Shown here: piece after piece, positions 51,903-61,025 of the stretch
Numbering within the stretch: position 1 is the first letter of the stretch
How the letters are laid out: every line of letters starts with the position of its first letter
From: Metabacillus litoralis
GTDB taxonomy: Bacteria > Bacillota > Bacilli > Bacillales > Bacillaceae
DNA length: 64,000 nucleotides
Assembly (NCBI RefSeq): GCF_003667825.1
Contig: NZ_CP033043.1
Location: 497,001 to 561,000, forward strand
Direction of reading: 5' to 3'
Made by a program: the position numbers and the translations under genes
The notes under the pieces: generated by a model
What the model saw: the letters and a program-made list of their open reading frames with translations, nothing else
Databases searched by the model: none
What the model was told of the DNA's origin: nothing

Positions 51903-53227
51903 AGAAGTAACTCTTGTATTTTTTTTTGTTTATTACATTCTTTTGCTATTGATTTTAATAGCTTATTTAAAAAATCCCGATCTTTCGACAACCATTTTAC
52001 TTCGTTTAATCCTTCCAATATATAAAAGGAAAAATCCCAAACAGAGTTTCTAATAAATTGTGAATTTCCTTGTGCAATAAATGCCAGGGCTTTTAAAACT
52101 GAAGCCATAACTGAAACATCCTCTCTAGCATAATAACGAATTTGATAAAAGCATTCATATAAATAATCATCAAAAGATGGCTTTTCAAAAATCAATCGTA
52201 ATTGGTGATGTTCATCATAATGAAAAGGTGTAGCTAAATGTTTTTTACCTAATAAGGACAATATTTTTGCTAAGTGATTGATACTATTTATCGCTGTATA
52301 AGGATCGTTGATTCCTGGAGAAACAGCTCTTAGTGCAATTTCAACTAATTTTTGTAAACCAAAATGAACATCCTGAACAGGCTCTTGATCGGATGAAATC
52401 GTAATAAAAGTTAAAAACATTTTTGATTTTGAGGTATCTTTAAGTCCCCAGATTGAAAAAAGAACGGTATCTTCATCAACATACTTACCAAGATCTTGTT
52501 CAAGTTTTATGATCAAATCATCTTTTGATGCTTGAGAAATAATTTTTTCAAGTTCAATATACTCAATATATCCCGAACGGTTGCTGTAAAGGGAGTAAGG
52601 CTTGACTGTTTGAATTTCATCATACTCCCAATTCTCCCATGGAGGGTCTTCCCTGAAATCCTGCTCATCAATAAAATGCTTATGAATTGACGTAATTGTT
52701 TTTTTCGTGATATTAAAAATTAAGTTACTTACTTTTATCCATGTTGTAACATGATGAATAAAAAAGACAAACATTCCCAAGCAAATGATTGACACGAATA
52801 TAGCTAGAGTTGGAACAATAAAAAGTGTGCTGTTATCATTTTTTCGTACTAACAATAATAAAATAATCGTATAGATAAAACCTCCAATAAAAATTCCGAG
52901 TACACGCTGGGTATGATGATCAGTAATAAAATTTTGTAATGTTCTGGGAGAAAATTGTGATAAATAGGTTGTTAAAACAACAAGAATTGATGAAAACGTA
53001 ATCGTTGTCATTGTTAGTAAAGAAGTTGCTAAAGAACTTAAGATTGTTTGTGCAAGGTTCATATCAGATAGAAATAGCTCTGGAATTTTTGTGTGAAAGG
53101 GTTGATTCATCAGGTAGCGGTCTAAAAACATGCTCAAGACGGCCAAGATAAAAGCAAAAACTCCATATACTGTTGGCAAATACCAAAAGCTTGATCGAAT
53201 TCGAATGATGAGTTGTTTTAGCGACAA
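51890..53227 (-). CDS. DUF2254 membrane protein
   Basis: This protein of 445 residues has four N-terminal transmembrane helices (within the first 175 residues) and a large cytoplasmic part. The family motif RAVSPGINDPYTAINSINHLA is visible. Function is unknown. The start is TTG at 53227 with GGAGG 7 nt upstream; an ATG at 53254 would place the ribosome site inside the gene. It is absent from the recalled B. subtilis order, so the segment from the metallophosphoesterase to here may be acquired. Confidence 0.88.
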   Translation of the reverse strand: MSLKQLIIRIRSSFWYLPTVYGVFAFILAVLSMFLDRYLMNQPFHTKIPELFLSDMNLAQTILSSLATSLLTMTTITFSSILVVLTTYLSQFSPRTLQNFITDHHTQRVLGIFIGGFIYTIILLLLVRKNDNSTLFIVPTLAIFVSIICLGMFVFFIHHVTTWIKVSNLIFNITKKTITSIHKHFIDEQDFREDPPWENWEYDEIQTVKPYSLYSNRSGYIEYIELEKIISQASKDDLIIKLEQDLGKYVDEDTVLFSIWGLKDTSKSKMFLTFITISSDQEPVQDVHFGLQKLVEIALRAVSPGINDPYTAINSINHLAKILSLLGKKHLATPFHYDEHHQLRLIFEKPSFDDYLYECFYQIRYYAREDVSVMASVLKALAFIAQGNSQFIRNSVWDFSFYILEGLNEVKWLSKDRDFLNKLLKSIAKECNKQKKIQELLLKER

Positions 53228-53337
53228 AGGAAAGCCTCCAATCAATAATTCCATTGCAAATTCAATTTATTCATGATATATTTTCTTAGTTGAAAATTTA
53301 AGAGCAATCCGATTTTACATGTAAAGATAAAATCGGG

Positions 53338-53443
53338 AGAGGTTCTAGCACAACCCTCTATAAAAAACTATGATATCTTTGATATAAAGTTTTATATAGA
53401 ACAATGCTGGACACCTCGAATTTATATTCGAAGGTGTTTTTTG
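53338..53443 (+). promoter_or_regulatory. PreQ1-I riboswitch controlling queCDEF
   Basis: The aptamer AGAGGTTCTAGC at 53338, followed by ACAACCCTCT and ATAAAAAACTA to 53370, is nearly identical to the B. subtilis preQ1-I aptamer. A terminator follows: ACACCTCGAAT pairs with ATTCGAAGGTGT, then TTTTTT. PreQ1 binding should promote termination. An extra inverted repeat CCGATTTTA/TAAAATCGG precedes the aptamer. Confidence 0.96.
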
Positions 53444-53529
53444 TTTATCATCTTACAACTAACGAACATATAGATTTTTAAAGTTTGTGTTATTTACCAA
53501 TTGTTATTCATGGGAAAGGAACGGTCTTA

Positions 53530-54192
53530 ATGAAAAATGAAAAAGCAGTTGTTGTTTTCAGTGGTGGACAAGATAGTACAACATGCTTATTTTGGGCGCT
53601 AAAGCAATTTAAGGAAGTCGTGGCTGTAACGTTTAATTATAATCAACGCCACAGCTTAGAAATTGACGTTGCAAAATCTATTGCTGAGGAACTTAATGTT
53701 AAGCATCATATTTTAGATATGGATTTATTAAATCAGCTTGCACCTAATGCGTTAACAAGAGCGGATATTGAAATTGAACAAAAAGATGGTGAGCTTCCAT
53801 CTACTTTTGTACCAGGTCGTAATCTACTATTTTTATCGTTTGCAACGATTTTGGCAAATCAAATAGGAGCAAAACATATTGTAACAGGCGTGTGTGAAAC
53901 TGATTTTAGCGGTTACCCAGATTGTCGAGATGCATTTGTTAAATCATGTAATGTAACATTAAACTTAGCCCTGGATAAGCCATTTGTTATCCATACACCG
54001 CTAATGTGGATTAATAAAGCGGAAACTTGGAAGTTGGCTGACGAGCTTGGCGCATTAGATTTTGTGCGAGAAAAAACATTAACATGCTATAACGGTGTGA
54101 TAGCAGAAGGCTGTGGTGAGTGTCCAGCTTGTGAGTTAAGAAGAAAGGGACTTGAGGAATATCTAGTTGAAAAAGGAGTGAGTGTTAAATGA
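53530..54192 (+). CDS. queC: 7-cyano-7-deazaguanine synthase
   Basis: This 220-residue ATP-dependent enzyme converts 7-carboxy-7-deazaguanine to preQ0. The PP-loop [14 protein letters not shown] is at the N-terminus, and the zinc-binding cysteines are C-terminal in [14 protein letters not shown]. The ATG at 53530 follows GGAAAGGA by 9 nt; a longer reading from 53485 has no site. It is first in queCDEF, behind the preQ1 riboswitch, and overlaps queD by four bases. Confidence 0.96.
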   Translation: MKNEKAVVVFSGGQDSTTCLFWALKQFKEVVAVTFNYNQRHSLEIDVAKSIAEELNVKHHILDMDLLNQLAPNALTRADIEIEQKDGELPSTFVPGRNLLFLSFATILANQIGAKHIVTGVCETDFSGYPDCRDAFVKSCNVTLNLALDKPFVIHTPLMWINKAETWKLADELGALDFVREKTLTCYNGVIAEGCGECPACELRRKGLEEYLVEKGVSVK

Positions 54193-54626
54193 TTCAGCAG
54201 ATCTATCCGCAGGTTCAGCATTCTTATCAATTTGAGTTAAACAAAGATATGCATATAGCAGCAGCACATTATATCCCTCATGAAGATGCTGGGAAATGTC
54301 AGAAGGTACATGGACACACCTATTTTGTCAATATTACAATTGCTGGTGATGAACTTGATGAATCAGGTTTCCTTGTAAATTTTGCCTCATTAAAGAAACT
54401 GATTCATAACCGCTTTGATCATTCGCTCTTAAACGATCATACTGATCTTTTTTCAGAGGAAGATCCTAACTACTTCCCAACAACAGAAGGAGTAGCCAGA
54501 GCCATTTATCAAGTAATTCAAAATGAGCTTGATACAAAAGCGAATCAACCACAATGTGTTCAAGTTTTTGTAAGAGAAACACCTACAAGTTATGTTGTGT
54601 TCCGTCCCAAGCGCAAGGAGGGATAA
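54189..54626 (+). CDS. queD: 6-carboxy-5,6,7,8-tetrahydropterin synthase
   Basis: This 145-residue PTPS-family enzyme makes 6-carboxytetrahydropterin from dihydroneopterin triphosphate. Zinc histidines are in [12 protein letters not shown] and [11 protein letters not shown], and the catalytic Cys is in GKCQKVHG. It overlaps queC by four bases, and queE follows after two bases. Confidence 0.95.
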   Translation: MIQQIYPQVQHSYQFELNKDMHIAAAHYIPHEDAGKCQKVHGHTYFVNITIAGDELDESGFLVNFASLKKLIHNRFDHSLLNDHTDLFSEEDPNYFPTTEGVARAIYQVIQNELDTKANQPQCVQVFVRETPTSYVVFRPKRKEG

Positions 54627-54628
54627 GA

Positions 54629-55357
54629 ATGAAGAAAATTCCTGTATTAGAAATTTTTGGCCCTACCATACAAGGTGAGGGGATGGTCATAGGTCAAAAA
54701 ACAATGTTTGTTCGAACAGCTGGGTGTGATTATTCATGTAGTTGGTGTGATTCAGCTTTTACATGGGATGGATCAGCTAAAGATGATATTAGACAAATGA
54801 CAGCTGCTGATATTTGGACGGAACTAGTTGAATTAGGCCAAGACCGGTTTTCACATGTGACGATATCAGGAGGAAATCCAGCATTGCTTGGAAATCTTCA
54901 AGAGCTTATCTCTTTATTGAAGGAAAAAGGGATAAAAATAGCTATTGAAACTCAAGGTAGCAAATACCAAGAGTGGCTGAAGGATATTGATGATTTAACC
55001 ATATCTCCAAAGCCACCTAGCTCAGGAATGAAAACAGACTTTGAAAAACTAGACTTTATTATTACTGAATTAGATAGATTAAAAAGATCTCAATTTATTA
55101 GTTTAAAAGTTGTTATTTTTAATAAGGAAGACATTCAGTATGCTAAAAATGTTCATCTTCGCTACCCAGACCTTCCATTTTATCTTCAAGTAGGAAATGA
55201 TGATGTGCTAGGAGGAAACACGGAAAAGCTTGTGCAGAACCTTTTAGGAAAATATGAGTGGCTAATTGACCAAGTGATAGAGGATAAAGAGCTAAATTCT
55301 GTGCGAGTGTTGCCACAACTTCATACACTGGTCTGGGGAAATAAACGAGGTGTTTAA
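54629..55357 (+). CDS. queE: 7-carboxy-7-deazaguanine synthase (radical SAM)
   Basis: This 242-residue radical SAM enzyme contracts the pterin ring to 7-carboxy-7-deazaguanine. The cluster motif CDYSCSWC is visible after [18 protein letters not shown]. The ATG at 54629 follows GGAGGG; a longer reading overlapping queD is rejected. It is third in the operon. QueF follows 22 bp later. Confidence 0.95.
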   Translation: MKKIPVLEIFGPTIQGEGMVIGQKTMFVRTAGCDYSCSWCDSAFTWDGSAKDDIRQMTAADIWTELVELGQDRFSHVTISGGNPALLGNLQELISLLKEKGIKIAIETQGSKYQEWLKDIDDLTISPKPPSSGMKTDFEKLDFIITELDRLKRSQFISLKVVIFNKEDIQYAKNVHLRYPDLPFYLQVGNDDVLGGNTEKLVQNLLGKYEWLIDQVIEDKELNSVRVLPQLHTLVWGNKRGV

Positions 55358-55379
55358 TGTTGAAAGAGAGGGAATTATT

Positions 55380-55877
55380 ATGGCTGGAAGAAAAAGCGAT
55401 GAATTAAATGATGTTACGTTACTAGGGAATCAAGGAGTAAACTATTTGTTTGAATATTCACCACAAATTTTAGAAACTTTTGATAATAAACATCCGAATC
55501 GTGATTACTTTGTAAAGTTTAATTGTCCGGAGTTTACTTCATTATGTCCGATTACGAATCAACCTGATTTTGCCACAATATATATTAGCTATATTCCTGA
55601 TATTAAAATGGTTGAAAGCAAATCTTTAAAATTATATTTATTTAGCTTTAGAAACCATGGTGACTTTCACGAAGATTGTATGAATATTATTATGAATGAT
55701 TTAATTGAGTTAATGGATCCACGATATATCGAAGTGTGGGGTAAGTTTACACCACGTGGTGGGATTTCAATTGATCCTTATACGAATTATGGTAAGCCTG
55801 GCACAAAGTATGAGAAAATGGCTGAATACCGTATGATGAATCATGATCTATATCCAGAAACAGTTGATAATCGATAG
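55380..55877 (+). CDS. queF: NADPH-dependent preQ0 reductase
   Basis: This 165-residue T-fold nitrile reductase converts preQ0 to preQ1, the riboswitch ligand, closing the feedback loop. The catalytic Cys is in [15 protein letters not shown], and the family motif [20 protein letters not shown] is present. AGAGAGGGA precedes the ATG. It is the last gene of the operon and is followed by a terminator. Confidence 0.96.
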   Translation: MAGRKSDELNDVTLLGNQGVNYLFEYSPQILETFDNKHPNRDYFVKFNCPEFTSLCPITNQPDFATIYISYIPDIKMVESKSLKLYLFSFRNHGDFHEDCMNIIMNDLIELMDPRYIEVWGKFTPRGGISIDPYTNYGKPGTKYEKMAEYRMMNHDLYPETVDNR

Positions 55878-55888
55878 AATTTTGTTTG

Positions 55889-55919
55889 AAAAGGTGTGTC
55901 CTGTGGACATGCCTTTTTT
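55889..55919 (+). terminator. Terminator after queF
   Basis: AAAAGGTGTGTCC pairs with GGACATGCCTTTTTT with one mismatch and short loop. Confidence 0.85.
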
Positions 55920-56014
55920 CATTATTTATGTAATAAAGCACTGACTTGAAAAGAGGAGAAGTGTAATGGTCATGAGGAGGAAGTGGCTATTATACAGAGG
56001 GTTTGTTTCATTAT

Positions 56015-56164
56015 TTAGATTATGTTATACATACCGATAAATTCAATAGTTAACTCTTTTCCAAGGACTTCTGTAAGTAATTTAAGTTCTGCCATTGCTT
56101 CTAAAATATGGTTTGCATTAATGATTAGTTCTTTTGAGTCGATGGCGAATACAAATTTCTTCAT
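56015..56164 (-). CDS. Small protein, 49 aa, unknown
   Basis: This 49-codon gene on the minus strand has AAAGGGG 7 nt before the ATG. The product begins MKKFVFAIDSKELIINANHI and continues LEAMAELKLLTEVLGKELTIEFIG. It is amphipathic, with a short beta-like start and a central helix. The opposite-strand open frame over the same bases lacks a ribosome site. No family is recognised. Confidence 0.65.
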   Translation of the reverse strand: MKKFVFAIDSKELIINANHILEAMAELKLLTEVLGKELTIEFIGMYNII

Positions 56165-56261
56165 TTTATCGTCCCCTTTAACTTTTTTTCATTATGATAT
56201 GTTAGAAAATCTTACAGTGCTAGAGATATGTAAGAGAATCTGACAATGTTTTCATTATAAG

Positions 56262-56284
56262 AAACAGCGCATAGAGCGCTATTT
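56262..56284 (-). terminator. Hairpin after the 52-aa gene
   Basis: AGCGC pairs with GCGCT around TCTAT on the minus strand and is followed by TTTCTT. Confidence 0.6.
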
Positions 56285-56437
56285 CTTATTTTCATCTTTG
56301 CCTATGTTCTTAACAGCTTCAGTTATGGCATTAGACACTTGATCAACTGTTTCCATCATTCCACCGTGAAGCTGACCATCGGCTCCAAGCTCATTCTTTT
56401 TCTTTTCTGAATCAATTGGATTAGAAATTCTCGCCAT
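56279..56437 (-). CDS. Small protein, 52 aa, unknown
   Basis: This 52-codon gene on the minus strand has a near-perfect TAGGAGGTG site. The product begins MARISNPIDSEKKKNELGAD, then GQLHGGMMETVDQVSNAITE, and ends in a charged tail. It is hydrophilic and glycine/lysine-rich in the first half, with a helical second half. Its strong site and terminator support expression. Composition is not unlike minor spore proteins, but I assign no family. Confidence 0.72.
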   Translation of the reverse strand: MARISNPIDSEKKKNELGADGQLHGGMMETVDQVSNAITEAVKNIGKDENKK

Positions 56438-56548
56438 ATTAACACCTCCTATTTCTTATGATGTGTTTAGAATGTGTATTTAATCTAAATAATTTCCATA
56501 ATAGTGAAATAAAATAGAACTAAGGTGAATGGAAGGAGGTTTTCGGTT

Positions 56549-56734
56549 ATGAAATTTGATGAAGCGGCGAAGCTCCGAAAAGAATGGATGGATAAAGGTG
56601 AACCAGCTTGTCTACATCCTGAACTTGAGCAACGGTACCTAGGACAGTATGCAGGTGATTATGCATGTACCGTTTGTGGTGAAACATTTATATCACCGCC
56701 GCTTAAAGTTCAAAGTAGTGAAGATAAAAAATAA
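56549..56734 (+). CDS. Small zinc-ribbon-like protein, 61 aa
   Basis: This 61-residue protein has possible metal ligands ACLHPELEQRYLG and YACTVCGETF (C, H and CxxC). The ATG at 56549 follows GGAAGGAGG by 9 nt; an earlier in-frame ATG at 56525 lies inside the site. It is basic and hydrophilic. The function is unknown, and a zinc-binding adaptor is a guess from the cysteine pattern. A strong shared terminator follows. Confidence 0.72.
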   Translation: MKFDEAAKLRKEWMDKGEPACLHPELEQRYLGQYAGDYACTVCGETFISPPLKVQSSEDKK

Positions 56735-56778
56735 AAGGTAAAGCGCGAAGAAATCGGTTTCTTCGCGCTTTACCTTTT
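56733..56778. terminator. Bidirectional terminator
   Basis: AAAAGGTAAAGCGCGAAGAAA pairs exactly with its complement around TCGG, between converging genes. Confidence 0.95.
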
Positions 56779-56780
56779 AA

Positions 56781-56969
56781 TTAAGAAAAAGAGTCTTTAA
56801 TGATTTTATAGTTTTTATGATTTACAACTGTACGTCTATCAAGATCTAAGTCTTTAAAATTTTCCATATATGTTAAATCAACAATGACGGAATTTTCATT
56901 TACCTTTTCAACAACACCTGTTAAACCATCTCTGAATTCTATGATACTACCTACTTTAGCGATCTTCAT
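56781..56969 (-). CDS. ykvS: YkvS-like DUF2187 protein
   Basis: This 62-residue protein has a KOW-like beta-barrel look, with VGSIIEFRDGLTGVVEKVNENSVIVDLTYM and DRRTVVNHKNYKII. This is the DUF2187 pattern of B. subtilis YkvS, which lies between queF and ykvT there too. AAAGGAGCGAGGCA precedes the ATG. Function is unknown. Confidence 0.85.
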   Translation of the reverse strand: MKIAKVGSIIEFRDGLTGVVEKVNENSVIVDLTYMENFKDLDLDRRTVVNHKNYKIIKDSFS

Positions 56970-57256
56970 TGCCTCGCTCCTTTACATATTCTTCTATGAT
57001 TAGTTTATTTACTAATCTTTCTCGTATACGCTTACGCCTTGAGCTTAGGCGCAATTTAAATTTAAAAATATTCTCTATTAGAATTATTTAACACTATTTT
57101 TGTTAGTAAGTAAAGCCTTTCTACTAAATTTGTTAAATAATTTACAGAACATGGAAGTGTTTTTTGGTGAAATGCAAAATAAAATGCTAAGTTAATGATG
57201 GAAAAGGAAGATTCATGGTATATTAGTAAAATAATTTTTGTAATAGGGAGGTTTTT

Positions 57257-58111
57257 ATGGTAGATACAGGTCTTGTATTAGAAGGTGGCGGTATGCGCGG
57301 AATTTATACTGCGGGAGTATTAGAGTATTTTATGGAAAAAGATTTATATTTTCCATATGTTATTGGTGTATCTGCTGGAGCGTGTTTTGGTGCCTCTTAT
57401 CTTTCTAGGCAAAAAGGAAGAAATCGACAAGTTAACATTGATTTGGTTTCACACCCAAAATATCTTTCTTTCAGAAATTTAGTGAAGCAGCGACAATTAT
57501 TTGGAATGGATTTTCTGTTTGATGAAATTCCCAATAAGCTTGTTCCTTTTGATTTTGAGACCTTTTATAACAGCCCAGAAGAATTTGTCGTTACGACAAC
57601 AGATTGTCATACAGGTCAGCCTGTTTATTTTAGTAAAGAAGAATATGGTAAAGATTTATTGAAAGTTATACGTGCTTCAAGCTCATTACCTTTTATTGCT
57701 CCAGTTGTAGAATATAAAGGTAAACATTTGTTAGATGGAGGAATTGTGGATTCAGTTCCAATCAAAAAAGCGGAAAAAGATGGTTTAAAAAAGAACGTAG
57801 TCATTCTTACAAGGGATCATACTTATACTAAGAAGAAAAAATCCAACATTAAGTGGTTATTATCGAAAGTTTATGGACATTATCCAGAGTTGGTAGAGTC
57901 TGTTTTATCAAGATATAACATGTATAATCAGACAATAGATCACATAAAAGAAGAAGAGAAGAAAGGGAATATTTTTGTCATTCAACCAAGTTCAAAAGTG
58001 AAAGTTGGAAGAATTGAAAGAAATCAAACAAAACTTGAGGATTTATATACACTTGGCTTTGATGATGCAAGAAGAAACTATGATAAATTGCAAAAATGGA
58101 TGGAGAGTTAA
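57257..58111 (+). CDS. Patatin-like phospholipase family protein
   Basis: This 284-residue serine hydrolase of the patatin/RssA-YjjU group has the oxyanion loop LEGGGMRGIYTAGVL. The nucleophile elbow is IGVSAGACFG, and the catalytic Asp is in LLDGGIVDSVPI. No signal peptide is visible, so it is cytoplasmic. GGGAGG precedes the ATG. Substrate and role are unknown. The 287 bp upstream contain a CGCCT/AGGCG hairpin near 57036 but no gene. Confidence 0.92.
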   Translation: MVDTGLVLEGGGMRGIYTAGVLEYFMEKDLYFPYVIGVSAGACFGASYLSRQKGRNRQVNIDLVSHPKYLSFRNLVKQRQLFGMDFLFDEIPNKLVPFDFETFYNSPEEFVVTTTDCHTGQPVYFSKEEYGKDLLKVIRASSSLPFIAPVVEYKGKHLLDGGIVDSVPIKKAEKDGLKKNVVILTRDHTYTKKKKSNIKWLLSKVYGHYPELVESVLSRYNMYNQTIDHIKEEEKKGNIFVIQPSSKVKVGRIERNQTKLEDLYTLGFDDARRNYDKLQKWMES

Positions 58112-58219
58112 AAGAAGCTATTGCTTAATTTTCAATAGATCTTTAAAGTCAATTGATTTAAAATGAATGTTGAAATTGACATTAAATGCAACTAAAAAAT
58201 ATGAATTGAGGAAAAAGCG

Positions 58220-58414
58220 ATGGATGGACAAACTGTTACTGAAATACTAGATCAATTAAGAGACGGAGAATTAAACGAATACCATGTCACAAAAGAACAA
58301 TTCCTTATATTTCGTGAGGTTCTTGTGAACCGTGAAGATTTTAAACATTTTCGAGGAATTGCTAAACAAGGTGGAAGTGTAATATATCGCTACTTAAAAG
58401 AGCCAAGAAGTTAG
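58220..58414 (+). CDS. Small soluble protein, 64 aa, unknown
   Basis: This 64-residue mostly helical protein begins MDGQTVTEILDQLRDGELNE and ends FRGIAKQGGSVIYRYLKEPRS. TTGAGGAAAAAG lies before the ATG. The end overlaps the terminator arm. It is conserved-looking, but I cannot name a family. Confidence 0.7.
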   Translation: MDGQTVTEILDQLRDGELNEYHVTKEQFLIFREVLVNREDFKHFRGIAKQGGSVIYRYLKEPRS

Positions 58415-58440
58415 ACGATCTAATTTCTCGGCTCTTTTTA
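58396..58440 (+). terminator. Terminator after the 64-aa gene
   Basis: AAAAGAGCC.AGAA.TTAGA pairs with TCTAA.TTCT.GGCTCTTTT, three mismatches, followed by T residues. Confidence 0.85.
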
Positions 58441-58441
58441 T

Positions 58442-58744
58442 TTTTGTTTAATAAAAATAAGTAAATTACACTATTTTTATAATAAAAAATACATTGATTA
58501 AAGAGTGTTAACAGAACTCTATCCTAAAGGTACATACGATACTATAAATAAACGATTCTTTTTGCTTACTTTCTACTAAGAAGTTTGGTAGTTGAACGAT
58601 TTTATGTCCGTACCGCTGCACAAAACATTTCCCATTGCTACCAGATATTGAGGGGTGTATTAGAGGGAGGATCCTGTTAGTCTTGTGTATGTGGCCAGGC
58701 AAGCTTGGTTAATACATGACGAACCTTCAGGAGGTTACGAATCT
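58442..58744 (+). other. Long leader upstream of ykvT
   Basis: About 300 bp without a gene. CATACGATA at 58533-58541 with AC 15 bp upstream resembles a sigma-K (or sigma-E) promoter. A GGATCCTG..CAGGAGG pairing could involve the ribosome site. No known riboswitch class is recognised. Confidence 0.35.
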
Positions 58745-59347
58745 ATGAAAAAGGCAATTTTAAAACTTGTTGCTGTTTCAACATTAGCTTTTTCGCTTAT
58801 CGCGATGACTGCTCCACAATCTAAAGCTAGTGCTGCAACAACACATCAAGTGCAATCAGGAGATACGTTCTGGATCATTGGTAAAAAGTATGGAGTTCCT
58901 GTTAAAACTTTAATGTCAACAAATAAAAAATCTTCTCATTTATTATTTATCGGTGAAAAACTTGTTATACCTCAAACAATCACAGCAGCAGAAATGGATT
59001 TATTAGCACGTCTTGTAAATGCGGAAGCAAAAGGTGAACCTTATGCTGGTAAGGTTGCTGTTGCATCGGTTGTACTAAACCGTGTTGATAGTTCGTTATT
59101 CCCAAATTCGATTTCAAGTGTTATTTATCAGAAAGATCAAGGTTATTATGCTTTTACTCCTGTTCAAAATGGAGCAATTAATTCACCTGCTGATGCATCA
59201 GCAAAGGCAGCAGTAAAAGAAGCTTTAGCTTTCCGAGGAATGGGAAAAGGCTCATTATATTTCTATAACCCTAAAACAGCAAAAAGCACTTGGATTACAT
59301 CACGTCAAGTAACAGTGAATATTGGTAATCACCGATTTGCAAAATAA
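58745..59347 (+). CDS. ykvT: LysM plus SleB-type cell wall hydrolase, YkvT homologue
   Basis: This 200-residue exported enzyme has a signal peptide (about 1-30, ending SKASA). A LysM domain (about 33-77, HQVQSGDTFWIIGKKYGV) binds peptidoglycan. A C-terminal SleB/Hydrolase_2 domain has the catalytic Glu in LVNAEAKGEPYAGKVAVASV and VLNRV. Such enzymes are lytic transglycosylases on spore cortex or cell wall. The ATG at 58745 follows CAGGAGG. It corresponds to B. subtilis YkvT by position and size. A terminator follows. Confidence 0.93.
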   Translation: MKKAILKLVAVSTLAFSLIAMTAPQSKASAATTHQVQSGDTFWIIGKKYGVPVKTLMSTNKKSSHLLFIGEKLVIPQTITAAEMDLLARLVNAEAKGEPYAGKVAVASVVLNRVDSSLFPNSISSVIYQKDQGYYAFTPVQNGAINSPADASAKAAVKEALAFRGMGKGSLYFYNPKTAKSTWITSRQVTVNIGNHRFAK

Positions 59348-59356
59348 TGAAATCCT

Positions 59357-59388
59357 TAGTACATCACAATTGTGATGTGCTTTTTTTG
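59357..59388 (+). terminator. Terminator after ykvT
   Basis: GTACATCACAA pairs with TTGTGATGTGC and is followed by seven T. Confidence 0.88.
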
Positions 59389-59498
59389 CATTATAAGATG
59401 TATTTCCTTGATTAAAATGAATATTCTAATTTTTTTGATATCACACCTATATATAGTAAGAATATTATCTCTAAAATTTGGCAACATAAGAAAAAAGA

Positions 59499-61007
59499 AT
59501 GTCTATGAAAGCGTGTGGAACGATGAATAAAATGACGTATGAAGGTGGCAGAGAAAAGCTATCGTTAGTACAGGTATTAGCAAGGTTCAGAACTTCCTCT
59601 GATTTTATTCAATATGAAGCCGAGACTTCTCATGTTAAGTACTGGGTATCTTACTTAAGAACAATGGTTGATATGCAGACTCTTCAAAAAAGCATTATGC
59701 CTTTTTTAAAGAGTGGGGATTGGAAAACACTGGATGATTTACAAAATGGAATACCAATCGAAAATATTATTATCACGATCGATACAGATGTGATTAAGGA
59801 AAAGCTATTAGACGGATACATTCTTATTTGCTTAACAGAATATGGATTGCCTGGCTTATTAATTAAAGCAACAATAAATAAAGCGCGTGATGTTTCTCTA
59901 CCAGAAGTTGAGTTTAGTGTAGTAGGTCCTAAAGAAGCGTTTGTAGAATCAATTGAATCTAATATTAATTTAATCCGAAAACGAATTCCTGATGAAAAAC
60001 TACGTATTTTTGAAATAAAGGTCGGTAAGCTTTCAAAAACTAAGGTAGCAATATTATATATAGAGGGAATTGCGAATGAAGAGAATGTTAACACGGTTAA
60101 ACAAAGAATTAAAGACATTAAATTCGATCAAATTAGTGACAGCTCCTTTATTACACAAATGATTTCTGATAATCAAAATTCTCCTTTTCCACAGCTATTG
60201 GATACGGAACGCCCTGACAGGGTATCATCCATTTTAGCGGAAGGAAAGGTTGGGGTTATTGTTGATGGTTCTCCACATGTATTAATTGGACCCACAACGT
60301 TAGTGGAGTTTTTTTCAGCATTTGATGACTATTTTTATAATTGGTTAAACGCATCTTTTTTTAGACTGATTCGGTTGTTTGCTGTAGCATTTTCTATTTT
60401 AGTAACACCTATTTATGTTGCTACTTTAACTTACCATTATGAATTAATACCAGGTGATTTATTAAATACTCTCATTTCATCGAGAAGGGTAGTACCATTG
60501 CCACCTATACTAGAGGCATTGTTTTTAGAGTTAACGATTGAGCTTTTACGTGAAGCAGGGGCACGCCTTCCTACAAAAGTTGGACAAACAATAGGTATTG
60601 TTGGAGGGATTGTTATTGGAACTGCTTCTGTAGAAGCAGGTCTAACAAGTAACATATTACTGATTATTGTTGCATTATCTGCACTTGCATCTTTTACAAC
60701 ACCTATTTATGCAATGGGTAACACGATCCGAATGCTCCGCTTTCCATTTTTATTATTAGCAGAATGGTTAGGGCTGCTGGGGTTAATGCTTTGTTTTTGT
60801 TTTCTTATGACACATTTATTAAGATTAACCTCCTTAGGGAGACCTTTTTTAGAGCCAATCTATCCTCCTAGAACAAAAGATATGAAAGATGCTTTAATTA
60901 GACTTCCATTTTCCTTATTGTCTAAGAGACCGTCACAATTGCGAACGAATAACCCAATTAGATTTCCTTCTAAAAAGGCAAAAATGAATAAAGACATAGA
61001 TGAATGA
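59499..61007 (+). CDS. Spore germination receptor A subunit (GerA/GerKA family)
   Basis: This 502-residue A subunit of a nutrient germinant receptor lies in the spore inner membrane. An N-terminal soluble domain (about 1-280) is followed by four to six helices. Conserved stretches include LILICLTEYGLP-like sequence near 105, ILAEGKVGVIVDGSPHVLIGPTTLVEFF, LPPILEALFLELTIELLREAGARLP and VGIVIGTASVEAGL-like sequence. The start is uncertain: ATG at 59499 or 59523, both with poor ribosome sites. It heads a gerA-B-C type operon. The germinant is not predictable. Confidence 0.92.
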   Translation: MSMKACGTMNKMTYEGGREKLSLVQVLARFRTSSDFIQYEAETSHVKYWVSYLRTMVDMQTLQKSIMPFLKSGDWKTLDDLQNGIPIENIIITIDTDVIKEKLLDGYILICLTEYGLPGLLIKATINKARDVSLPEVEFSVVGPKEAFVESIESNINLIRKRIPDEKLRIFEIKVGKLSKTKVAILYIEGIANEENVNTVKQRIKDIKFDQISDSSFITQMISDNQNSPFPQLLDTERPDRVSSILAEGKVGVIVDGSPHVLIGPTTLVEFFSAFDDYFYNWLNASFFRLIRLFAVAFSILVTPIYVATLTYHYELIPGDLLNTLISSRRVVPLPPILEALFLELTIELLREAGARLPTKVGQTIGIVGGIVIGTASVEAGLTSNILLIIVALSALASFTTPIYAMGNTIRMLRFPFLLLAEWLGLLGLMLCFCFLMTHLLRLTSLGRPFLEPIYPPRTKDMKDALIRLPFSLLSKRPSQLRTNNPIRFPSKKAKMNKDIDE

Positions 61008-61025
61008 GTGAGGTGAGTGGACAAA

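Noticed and set aside
58442..58744. c-di-AMP (ydaO/yuaA) riboswitch before the SleB-type gene
   Set aside because: The conserved GGGGAACC and GCTAACCTCGTAAGC-type segments are not present.
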